A stretch of DNA of 64,000 nucleotides from [Pasteurella] mairii (lineage in GTDB: Bacteria > Pseudomonadota > Gammaproteobacteria > Enterobacterales > Pasteurellaceae): contig UGSS01000002.1 of the NCBI GenBank assembly GCA_900454475.1, forward strand, positions 2,189,605-2,253,604, written 5' to 3'. Positions 57,531 through 64,000 of this stretch are shown one piece after another; position 1 is the first letter of the stretch; the number at the start of each line of letters is the position of its first letter. The notes below the pieces were generated by a model that saw only the letters and a list, made by a program, of their open reading frames with translations, was not told where the DNA came from and did no database searches. A program made the position numbers and the translations under genes.

Positions 57531-57597
57531 AAGATATTCTCCTAAGAAAATGGGGGAATATCTGCCCCACAAGGGAAAATATTCCCCTATGGGTATA
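57531..57597 (-). promoter_or_regulatory. Three-part RBS-mimic leader of the DUF3560 gene
   Basis: RBS arm GGAGAATATCTT (57531-57542), anti-RBS AGATATTCCCC (57553-57563), and mimic GGGGAATATTTTC (57575-57587) in hairpin CCCATAGGGGAA / TTCCCTTGTGGG. The mimic and anti-RBS could pair over 9 bp. Confidence 0.72.
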
Positions 57598-57643
57598 AGT
57601 TGGAATCGACCTATTTAAAAATAGGCGGATTTAATGTGAAGAG

Positions 57644-57781
57644 TTAACGGGGTTTGGCTTGTTTATCTGCTTTCACGTTTTTTCCAGAAATCAGATCCCA
57701 ATTCGCCCAATATACCAAAGCGGTAAAAGTGCCTGCCACTAGGACTAAAACACTTGACACCCCTAATAACCACCAGTTCAT
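57644..57781 (-). CDS. Small single-pass membrane protein (45 aa)
   Basis: MNWWLLGVSSVLVLVAGTFTALVYWANWDLI has one helix and a basic tail (SGKNVKADKQAKPR). It is a paralogue of the 42-aa protein at 31040, sharing LVYWANWDLI, and follows its own two-helix partner (57817) just as that one does. AAGGAGGCTTGT is upstream. Confidence 0.7.
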   Translation of the reverse strand: MNWWLLGVSSVLVLVAGTFTALVYWANWDLISGKNVKADKQAKPR

Positions 57782-57816
57782 ACAAGCCTCCTTAACGACA
57801 TTGCTTTGTGGTGCGT

Positions 57817-58053
57817 TTATGGTTTATGTGTCTTTTTTGGCATTATATCTGCCACATAATTGAGAAGCAACCCCAATAGCCAAAAGGTAATACCGACAGT
57901 TAAGAGTACGAAAGCCTCTATTTCATCAATATTATCTTTAGCTAAGACAAAACCAATTAATCCAACACCAGCGATGGTTCCCGCTTTACGAAAATCCTCC
58001 GCAATATATTGCAACGTTTTCGCTGGAATTTTGTTAAAAAATTTGTGAAGCAT
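57817..58053 (-). CDS. Small two-helix membrane protein (78 aa)
   Basis: MLHKFFNKIPAKTLQYIAEDFRKAGTIAGVGLIGFVLAKDNIDEIEAFVLLTVGITFWLLGLLLNYVADIMPKK has an amphipathic start and two helices. It is paralogous to the broken 31165 gene and more distantly to 28076. ATG 58053 has AAAGGTGG upstream, and GTG codons 12-15 nt earlier are possible. A GACTCCCC/GGGGTC hairpin lies upstream. Confidence 0.7.
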   Translation of the reverse strand: MLHKFFNKIPAKTLQYIAEDFRKAGTIAGVGLIGFVLAKDNIDEIEAFVLLTVGITFWLLGLLLNYVADIMPKKTHKP

Positions 58054-58153
58054 ATTGCTCACCACCTTTCATAAAATTAAGGGAACGACCCCACGAGGGG
58101 GGAGTCACTCTCTCTATGTAGGTAAAATTAATGTTAAGTCTGACAATCAAGGG

Positions 58154-58549
58154 TTAATCATCGCGATAAATATCACCTGAAACCGTATTGACTGCACCCT
58201 GTATCCATTGTGCTTGTACATCACCACTTGTGGTTTTGACATTACCTGATACATTGCCTTGTATAGATACATCTCCACTGACGGTTTCAACGTGTTCGAC
58301 ATTACCTATTACAGCAATATCGGCAACATTGCCGGCATCAATGTGATTTACATTACCAAAGATCTCAATATGTAAAAGGGGAGCAGCCTCAAGGGTAATC
58401 ACCTGTCCATCAACAATCAACTTGGGGCCTTGAATAGAAACCAGCCCATTGACCATTGAAATTGTTCGTGATGTCGCAACCATATTCTGCACATTACCAT
58501 TAGCAATTTGCATCACTTGTTTACCGTTGACATAAATGCCTTGTTTCAT
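58154..58549 (-). CDS. Repetitive beta-structure protein (131 aa)
   Basis: The C-terminal half is a chain of short repeats: GNVNHIDAGNV, GNVEHVETVSGDV, GNVSGNVKTTSGDV and GAVNTVSGDI. These suggest a small right-handed beta-helix of the kind seen in bactofilin-like or adhesin-like domains. There is no signal peptide. The start is fixed by AAGGAGAACACAATG. It lies between DUF3577 and the membrane pair. Function unknown. Confidence 0.65.
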   Translation of the reverse strand: MKQGIYVNGKQVMQIANGNVQNMVATSRTISMVNGLVSIQGPKLIVDGQVITLEAAPLLHIEIFGNVNHIDAGNVADIAVIGNVEHVETVSGDVSIQGNVSGNVKTTSGDVQAQWIQGAVNTVSGDIYRDD

Positions 58550-58626
58550 TGTGTTCTCCTTCTGAACAAGAAAAGTCGTAAAGAAAAAGACTGACAATAT
58601 TGCCAGCCTTTCGTTGAATATAATGA

Positions 58627-59097
58627 TTATGCTTCCGGTGTTGCTAATTCTACTTCTGCATACGCTGTTGTTGTGTCAGTAGGACTAGGATATTTTAGTT
58701 CACCATCAATTTTAATCATCTTGACTTGAATCAATCGACCTTTAAGGCTGAATCCAGTGTCTCCTTTTTTGTGATAAGTTGAGTCAGACTTATAGATAAA
58801 TGTATCGACCCATAAGTCAGCTATCAGAAAAGAAATCAGGACTTTCTTTTTCGCCTCAACCGCCGCTTGACATCGACGAATCAGTTTTTCTGTATCGGCT
58901 CCCACAACATTGACATCAAAGTAGCGGTATTCCGGATCAGAATTTTCACCTGTTAACGCAGCAATTCGACAGGCAACAAACTCGTTCCCTTTTTTCGGTT
59001 TAATGATACGAATATCATTAAGGTATCCGATGCCTGCGGTATGTAAATTAAAGTAATTTACTTGTTGAGTAGAAGCTTGAGTATTAGCGTTCATCAT
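58627..59097 (-). CDS. DUF3577 (STY4534-type) ICE protein
   Basis: A 156-aa protein matching DUF3577: NYFNLHTAGIGYLNDIRIIKPKKGNEFVACRIAALTGENSDPEYRYFDVNVVGADTEKLIRRC and SLKGRLIQVKMIKIDGELKYP. The strand-rich pattern resembles an OB-fold, so ssDNA binding is plausible but unproven. It is the first gene of the second accessory operon, directly after structured element copy B. ATG 59097 and 59094 are both possible. Confidence 0.82.
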   Translation of the reverse strand: MMNANTQASTQQVNYFNLHTAGIGYLNDIRIIKPKKGNEFVACRIAALTGENSDPEYRYFDVNVVGADTEKLIRRCQAAVEAKKKVLISFLIADLWVDTFIYKSDSTYHKKGDTGFSLKGRLIQVKMIKIDGELKYPSPTDTTTAYAEVELATPEA

Positions 59098-59168
59098 GTT
59101 TTCTCCTAAGATAAAAAAAGCGGAGAAACATTCTTACCCAACACGGGAAAAATGCTCCCCGCCAGGGT
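59098..59168 (-). promoter_or_regulatory. Three-part RBS-mimic leader of the DUF3577 gene
   Basis: RBS arm GGAGAAAACAT (59096-59106), anti-RBS AATGTTTCTCCG (59121-59132, one bulged A when paired), and mimic GCGGGGAGCATT (59150-59162) inside a CCCTGGCGGG / CCCGTGTTGGG hairpin. Confidence 0.65.
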
Positions 59169-59199
59169 TAAATAGATGAGGTCACATTCCTGTTTTTCA

Positions 59200-59338
59200 C
59201 AGAGTCATCTTTTCAGAATGCTGATGACATTTCGGCTGGTTTTTAACACAACTACCACTGCGGGCTAGTTCGTTGCTCTTTCAAGTGTTTGGCAACTTCT
59301 AAGGGCTACAACGTAGCGACTTAATGCCCAACATTAAA
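59200..59338 (-). promoter_or_regulatory. Multi-hairpin element, copy B
   Basis: In plus-strand terms the stems are GTCATC/GATGAC (59204-59228), GTTGC/GCAAC (59272-59296) and GCTAC/GTAGC (59305-59317). The ATTTCGGC, ACACAACTACCAC, GCGGGCTAG and GACTTAAT boxes are shared with copy A. A weak -10 (TTTAAT, 59333-59338) sits where copy A has TATAAT. It would lead the DUF3577 operon. Confidence 0.7.
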
Positions 59339-59398
59339 CGTCAAAATTGTCCCTTTTGTATAGCAAGAATTGGATATTGATAGAAAAGAATTTAATAC

Positions 59399-59450
59399 AA
59401 AAGTAAATAAGCCATAAATGAACAAATTCACTTATGGCTTATTTACTTTT
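59399..59450. terminator. Long perfect hairpin, bidirectional terminator
   Basis: AAAAGTAAATAAGCCATAA and its 19-nt complement (59432-59450) flank a 14-nt loop. It ends in T on both strands. Confidence 0.75.
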
Positions 59451-59660
59451 TAAGATCACAATTTGAAAAAATCGTGTTAATGACAGACCAATATAAATAG
59501 ATGACCGAAATCATTCCATCTTCGTTACAATGTCCGATTTCTTATCACATTTACCTGGTTACATTGTGGTCTTTAACCAGTATAACTAAGGCATCTCAAT
59601 TGATACAAAGGGCACCCAATTTTTCACCAGTGGGCTCTGGCTACGATAAATTTGCAATGA

Positions 59661-59710
59661 ATTGCCAAGTTTTAATAGGACTTCAGTCAATCTTATTAAA
59701 ACTTAGCAAT
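59661..59710. repeat. Inverted repeat in the topB-DUF3577 gap
   Basis: ATTGCCAAGTTTTAATA (59661-59677) pairs with TATTAAAACTTAGCAAT (59694-59710) with one mismatch, around a 16-nt loop. There is no T-run. Role unknown. Confidence 0.75.
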
Positions 59711-59760
59711 TATCACGCTGTTAATTAAAGGGAAAATTAATACACGCCCTGAATAACAGA

Positions 59761-59815
59761 ACCCTCTTTCAACGTGCTAAGGGTATTTCGGCAACGCATT
59801 GATAATCGACAATGC
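59761..59815 (-). repeat. Partial copy C of the multi-hairpin element plus a second hairpin
   Basis: ACCCT/AGGGT (59761-59784) encloses a CTTTCAACGTGCT loop and is followed by ATTTCGGC, matching the end of copies A and B. GCATTG/CAATGC (59796-59815) follows and may end topB transcripts. The ATTTCGGC is also the breakpoint of the 23713 duplicate. Confidence 0.65.
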
Positions 59816-59845
59816 TAACGACCTTTGTATACACATCATACCATA

Positions 59846-61876
59846 TTATTTGACTTGTTGGTGTAACTTTGCAAATTGTTGGGACAGATTCACAGAAGAA
59901 TATTTTTTCCCCGATTTCTTTTTCTTTGTACTGGACTCCACGTAGTTGCATTGAGGATACCCCATACACCCCCAAAAGTCCCCATTTTTCCCTGTTCGCT
60001 TTCTTAAAGGCTTACCACATTCAGGGCATTTTTTAATCTCTACATTACCCATTTTTATGTCTTGTCGCCCACAGGTTTGAATTAAATAGCGCACGAACTG
60101 TTCTTGTTTTTGCATAAAGTCCTGCAAGCTCATTTGCTTTTCCGCAATTTGGTTTAATGCTTGTTCCCATAATGCTGTCAACCCAGGATCTTTTAATGCC
60201 GTTGGCAAATTCGTAATCAGCATTTTGCCAGCAGAGGTGGATATTACTGATTTACCTTTTTTCTGAATATAGCCTCGGTCATAAAGGGTTTTCATAATAC
60301 TCGCTCGCGTTGCTTCCGTGCCAAGTCCCTCTGTTTCGCGTAATTGTTTTTTCAGACGTTCATCTGTTACAAAACGAGCGACATTGACCATTGCAGTTAA
60401 TAAGGTACCTTCCGTATAGTGTTGCGGTGGCGTGGTTTTAAGTGATTTAACCTCTGTATTTACCACGGCTAAGTTTTGTCCAATATTGAGTACGGGCAAA
60501 CCTTGTTTATCCCCTTGCTCCTCCTTGGCGTGACGAAATAACATTTTCCACCCCGTAACTACGGTTACTTGACCTTTTGCTACCAGTTGATGTGTGCCAC
60601 AAGATAAGCGAATCTGGGTCTTATCAACCTCAAATTGTGGTAAAAATTGCGCAAGATAACGCCGACGAATCAGGTCGTACACCTTAAACTCATCTTTATC
60701 CATTTTGGTAATGTCAACAGGTTGTGTTGTAGGAATAATTCCGTGGTGTGCTGTGATTTTTTTATCGTTCCATGCACGAGATTTTTGACTCAAATTAAGA
60801 TGTGGTCGCAAAGGTTGCAAAGTAGTATCGGATTTCAACAAGCTATTAATCACCTGTGGCACTTCTAGTAACTGTGCTTCGGGCAAATAGCCGCAATCCG
60901 TCCGAGGGTAGGTGGTTGCCTTATGCTTTTCATATAAGGCTTGAGCAATATCCAACACTTGTTGAGTACCTAAATCATACAGGCGGTTACATTCTGCTTG
61001 CAAATCACTTAACGCAAATAGCAAGGGAGGACTTTCCTTTTCTCGCTTGGTTTCCACGTTCTGTATGTGTGCTTGACCGGTTTGGCGTATTTGTTGCTCT
61101 GCCTGTTGAATAACCTTCATATCTAAGCATCGACCATCTTCATCACAATATTGTTCAGGGACAAGCAGACTTGAAGCAAAAGAAGAATCTTTATTAGGAC
61201 TCACCTGAACCTGCAATGCATAGTGGGATTTGGGTACAAAATTAGCAATTTCATTATCACGATTAACGACAAGAGCTAGTGTAGGACTTTGCACTCTCCC
61301 TACCGAAAGCGGTGGACCTTGATAGCCTTGTTTCTGTGCCAATAAGGTAAACATTCGACTAAAGTTCATTCCAATTAACCAATCAGCACGACTACGAGCA
61401 AGCCCTGCATAATAAAGCGGTAAGGTTTCCTCATTGGTTTTAAGTTGGCTAAGGGCTTTACTCACACTGACTTCATCCAATGCGGTGATCCATAACCGTT
61501 GAATATGTCCACGATAACCGGCAAGGTCTAATAATTCACGAGCGATAGTTTCTCCTTCACGATCAATATCGGTTGAGATCACTACCGTACGTGCTTTTTT
61601 AAGAAGCGACATCACCGTTTTATATTCTTTTTTTGCATCAGCTTTAGGAGAAACTTGCCATTGGGAGGGAATAATCGGTAACATATCTAACCGCCACGCT
61701 TTAAAAGCAGGATCATATTGTTCGGGAGAAAATTGTTCAACTAAGTGCCCTCTCGCCCAAGCAACGACGATTGCGCCATCAGCGGTAGATAAATAGCCTT
61801 CTCCTTTTTTTGTTGCTCCAAGCACTTTTGCAATATCACGTCCTTGACTGGGTTTTTCACAGAGAAATAGTTTCAT
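59846..61876 (-). CDS. topB: DNA topoisomerase III
   Basis: A full-length 676-aa type IA topoisomerase. Features are the N-terminal Toprim domain (MKLFLCEKPSQGRDIAKVLG, STDIDREGETIARELL), SVGRVQSPTLALVV, catalytic Tyr in TTYPRTDCGYLPEA, and a C-terminal zinc ribbon (CPECGKPLRKRTG...CMGYPQC). GI-type ICEs normally carry such a topB in the maintenance module. The last 1.1 kb is duplicated at 23713-24815. Confidence 0.95.
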   Translation of the reverse strand: MKLFLCEKPSQGRDIAKVLGATKKGEGYLSTADGAIVVAWARGHLVEQFSPEQYDPAFKAWRLDMLPIIPSQWQVSPKADAKKEYKTVMSLLKKARTVVISTDIDREGETIARELLDLAGYRGHIQRLWITALDEVSVSKALSQLKTNEETLPLYYAGLARSRADWLIGMNFSRMFTLLAQKQGYQGPPLSVGRVQSPTLALVVNRDNEIANFVPKSHYALQVQVSPNKDSSFASSLLVPEQYCDEDGRCLDMKVIQQAEQQIRQTGQAHIQNVETKREKESPPLLFALSDLQAECNRLYDLGTQQVLDIAQALYEKHKATTYPRTDCGYLPEAQLLEVPQVINSLLKSDTTLQPLRPHLNLSQKSRAWNDKKITAHHGIIPTTQPVDITKMDKDEFKVYDLIRRRYLAQFLPQFEVDKTQIRLSCGTHQLVAKGQVTVVTGWKMLFRHAKEEQGDKQGLPVLNIGQNLAVVNTEVKSLKTTPPQHYTEGTLLTAMVNVARFVTDERLKKQLRETEGLGTEATRASIMKTLYDRGYIQKKGKSVISTSAGKMLITNLPTALKDPGLTALWEQALNQIAEKQMSLQDFMQKQEQFVRYLIQTCGRQDIKMGNVEIKKCPECGKPLRKRTGKNGDFWGCMGYPQCNYVESSTKKKKSGKKYSSVNLSQQFAKLHQQVK

Positions 61877-61995
61877 AATTTATCCTTTCACAAAAATAGT
61901 CATCCCACGTATGGCTTTCTAATCAATTAGATTGAATTTAAATCACTTTTAATGTAAAAATGATGATTAATTATTATGAAATATAAGAGAGTTTT

Positions 61996-62292
61996 TCAGA
62001 TCCTATTCACAAACAATGATTTCAGGTCTTCTCGAAAACTACTCACTGTATGAATAGCTAATAGTAGGTACTGACATTGATCACACGATAAAATATGTTC
62101 TAATTTTCTGCTTGAATTATTTTGGTGACGACTTACATAATCATGCCAATCATCAGGAAATACTCCTCCGTGGAGAACAACAAAATAATCTCTAATTTCA
62201 TCAATTGATGCTGAGAGTATCCATTTTTCTAATTCAATTTGATAGTCAAGCAAAACTTGTTCGGGTATTCGTGGATAAAGATAAGGTGACAT
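61996..62292 (-). CDS. Hypothetical protein (98 aa)
   Basis: MSPYLYPRIPEQVLLDYQIELEKWILSASIDEIRDYFVVLHGGVFPDDWHDYVSRHQ... is a helical soluble protein with one CDQC pair near the C-terminus (LSCDQCQYLLLAI). No family recognised. It is divergent from the 62385 gene. The gap holds an AT-rich inverted repeat TTTAATTAT / ATAATTAAA (62305-62329) that could serve both promoters. Confidence 0.55.
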   Translation of the reverse strand: MSPYLYPRIPEQVLLDYQIELEKWILSASIDEIRDYFVVLHGGVFPDDWHDYVSRHQNNSSRKLEHILSCDQCQYLLLAIHTVSSFREDLKSLFVNRI

Positions 62293-62384
62293 AATAAGTG
62301 CTCATTTAATTATATTTTTGATAATTAAATAAAATCTCTTTCGCATAAACAATCATTTATTCAATTCTAAAATGGAGAAAATTT

Positions 62385-63080
62385 ATGGGGTGGAAAAAAA
62401 TAAGAATAGATTTTGCGCCGACAGTAAAATGCCAATTCTGCCCTCGACATATTACATCAGGGAAAGCTGTTATAATCATTAACGATAATGGTTTATATAG
62501 TTATGCAGGCCCGAGTTGTGCCAGAGATCCTATTAAGGTTGATAATCCTAAAGATAAAATCATAGATATCACAAAAGGTTGTATAGAAGAACACTCTTCA
62601 ACTAAGAAGGAAGAGAAAAACATACCTTATGCAAATACAAGTGAAGAATTACCTACCTCGCTTGACTTTGATGACTACTTTGATGATAACGCAGCTAAAG
62701 CCTATTTACTGTTAAGATTCGAGAAGCTTTCTCATATACCAAAAATATCTACTTCTAACTCAGCAAAGTTAACTTCTATTTATCAAAAGTTTTTATCAGA
62801 GGAAAAGATAAATATTTATGATGAAAAATATCTTAGGGTTGTCATGTATGGTACCAAACAGCCTCTGTTTACTTATAAATCGCTGCAATCTGTTTATGCC
62901 GCTGATTTTTGGTTAAATATATTTTTGGAAAAGCAACCAGAACATAAGTTTTCCCAAAGTTTACTCGAATATCTGCATCAGAATCTCAGATTAAGCGAAA
63001 AGCAAATAAACAAACTTAATGAATGTTTTTCTGAAATACGAGGTATTAAAATAAAATTAAAAGCAAATGGTTTTGGATAA
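62385..63080 (+). CDS. Hypothetical zinc-finger-like ICE protein (231 aa)
   Basis: The N-terminus carries a likely metal site (VKCQFCPRHITSG...YAGPSCARDP), followed by an acidic linker and a helical C-terminal half with no recognised family. GGAGAAAATTT precedes the ATG. It is one of few plus-strand genes in this part of the ICE, facing the lipoprotein gene. Confidence 0.6.
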   Translation: MGWKKIRIDFAPTVKCQFCPRHITSGKAVIIINDNGLYSYAGPSCARDPIKVDNPKDKIIDITKGCIEEHSSTKKEEKNIPYANTSEELPTSLDFDDYFDDNAAKAYLLLRFEKLSHIPKISTSNSAKLTSIYQKFLSEEKINIYDEKYLRVVMYGTKQPLFTYKSLQSVYAADFWLNIFLEKQPEHKFSQSLLEYLHQNLRLSEKQINKLNECFSEIRGIKIKLKANGFG

Positions 63081-63105
63081 AAAAGCCCAATCATCAAGAT
63101 TGGGC
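63079..63105 (-). terminator. Terminator of the 63133 lipoprotein gene
   Basis: GCCCAATC / GATTGGGC hairpin (63085-63105), followed on the minus strand by six T. It lies in the convergent gap. Confidence 0.8.
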
Positions 63106-63132
63106 AATCGTGAGGTTTTTGAGCAAATAAAC

Positions 63133-63615
63133 CTATTTAATCGCTTTTAAAATATCGGCTTTTATCTGATTACTAAATTCTTGAGAACCTCTCACCTTCC
63201 AATGTACAAGGGTATTTCTGCCATCTTTTTCTAAAGTCACATCAACATAATATCGACCTTCCTTGCCAAAGGAGTCCGCCATTCGATAATAGACACTAGG
63301 CATTTTCTCATGAACATAACCACCTTCGGCAAGTGCGCTTTTCCTCCATGCACAGGTCTTATTTAATTCAGGGTCGCATTTCAACATTTCTTCCATTGTT
63401 TCAAACCCCACATTACGCTTAATACGTACATATAGGGTATCAATATCTCGTTTGGAAGTTAAGGTATCCGAAAATTGTTGTTTATCTGCATTGAGCGTAC
63501 GATTAATTTCTCCTGCCCAATCGCCCACTTTTTGGTTGATTGCAGAAAGCTCTGCACAGCCAGTGACAATTCCCAACATAAAAAGTGCGGTTGTAATTTT
63601 TAATGTTTTCATCAT
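63133..63615 (-). CDS. Hypothetical lipoprotein
   Basis: A 160-aa protein with signal MMKTLKITTALFMLGIVTGC (lipobox IVTGC). The mature part has a helical start (QKVGDWAGEINRTLNADKQQFSDTL) and a strand-rich section ending VTLEKDGRNTLVHWKVRGSQEFSNQIKADILKAI. It has two further Cys (KCDPELNKTCAWRK), possibly a disulfide. An uptake signal lies in the signal region. No family recognised. Confidence 0.65.
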   Translation of the reverse strand: MMKTLKITTALFMLGIVTGCAELSAINQKVGDWAGEINRTLNADKQQFSDTLTSKRDIDTLYVRIKRNVGFETMEEMLKCDPELNKTCAWRKSALAEGGYVHEKMPSVYYRMADSFGKEGRYYVDVTLEKDGRNTLVHWKVRGSQEFSNQIKADILKAIK

Positions 63616-63691
63616 ATCAACTCCGAATTGCTAGCTAGAATGGAATTTCACTCTACCTTAAAATAATTAAATATTTAATCTTCATTACAAA

Positions 63692-64000
63692 TCAAAACGG
63701 AATCTGATCATCAATGCTAGGCAATGGTGCGGGCTGAGAAGCTGCAGTTTGATTTTGTGGAGTTTGATAAGCAGGTTGACTGTTTTGAGCATAGTGGTTA
63801 CGTCCTAGTTGCATATTGCGTCCTTGCAGAGCTTGTCCACCTTGATTACGTTCAGGATGGCTATCTAGCATTTGTAGTACATCCCCTTGGATTTCAGTCA
63901 TATATCGATCTTGTCCATTTTGATCTTGCCATTTACGGGTTCTTAAACGTCCTTCAACATAGACCTTTGAGCCTTTGCGTAAATACTCTCCCACAATCTC
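63692..64000 (-). CDS. ssb: Single-stranded DNA-binding protein, truncated by window edge
   Basis: The C-terminal 102 codons of [40 protein letters not shown] closes the OB-fold, then a Gln/Asn-rich linker, then the acidic tip SIDDQIPF used for partner binding. The 5' part lies right of 64000. The gene probably belongs to the ICE maintenance module with topB, as in related elements, and would be a second ssb in this genome. Confidence 0.9.
   Translation of the reverse strand, partial: EIVGEYLRKGSKVYVEGRLRTRKWQDQNGQDRYMTEIQGDVLQMLDSHPERNQGGQALQGRNMQLGRNHYAQNSQPAYQTPQNQTAASQPAPLPSIDDQIPF

Noticed and set aside
22300-64000. CRISPR array or cas genes
   Set aside because: The repeated hairpin leaders are not evenly spaced, lie before genes and vary in sequence. 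No spacers or cas motifs were seen.

Overview
This window comes from a Pasteurellaceae chromosome of the Haemophilus/Aggregatibacter/Pasteurella branch. The core AAGTGCGGT (or ACCGCACTT) DNA-uptake signal recurs through the housekeeping part, including inside genes, and the housekeeping proteins look like Haemophilus influenzae proteins. The species cannot be fixed from sequence alone.

Positions 1-7.3 kb are core genes: partial ruvX, bamD, rluD, pgeF, plsY, folB, a decayed EamA transporter, a HAD phosphatase, xerC and dapF. Positions 7.4-13.4 kb hold a complete rRNA operon on the minus strand, in the order promoter, 16S, tRNA-Ile, tRNA-Ala, 23S, two different 5S genes, tRNA-Asp, tRNA-Trp. Next come the competence activator gene tfoX/sxy, a patch of phage and IS debris, and one IS3-family element with a 3-bp target duplication and a frameshifted orfA. 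The 17.1-22.3 kb stretch carries cysQ and the oxidative pentose phosphate genes zwf, pgl and gnd.

From about 22.3 kb to the end is an integrative conjugative element (ICE) of the ICEHin1056/PFGI type, with a GI-type type IV secretion system (T4SS). The ICE continues past the right edge and no integrase is visible. Its left part is scarred: an IS256 remnant, a vapB fragment fused to a 1.1-kb duplicate of the topB tail, and a truncated Tn7-like tnsA-tnsB pair. The T4SS genes run from 55.7 kb down to 38.6 kb (pilL, lytic transglycosylase, traD coupling protein, pilin-like membrane proteins, TraE/K/B-like core, VirB4 ATPase, TraG). A plus-strand set (32.5-35.9 kb) encodes the TIGR03757/03756/03755 proteins, the last carrying a lysozyme-like tail. 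Toxin-antitoxin modules, intact and broken, sit between the blocks.

The most unusual material is in two minus-strand accessory operons (32.1 to 27.9 kb and 59.1 to 56.7 kb). They encode an ArdC-like antirestriction protein, DUF3577, DUF3560, DUF4160/DUF2442 and repeated pairs of tiny membrane proteins. Each operon starts with a related, roughly 130-nt multi-hairpin element whose stems covary. Nearly every well-spaced gene then has its own leader with three parts: an upstream mimic of its ribosome-binding site, an anti-RBS, and the RBS itself. The mimic and anti-RBS change together with the RBS from gene to gene. This looks like an operon-wide bistable translational switch, and I do not recognise it as a described RNA class. 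topB, ssb and further hypothetical genes close the window.
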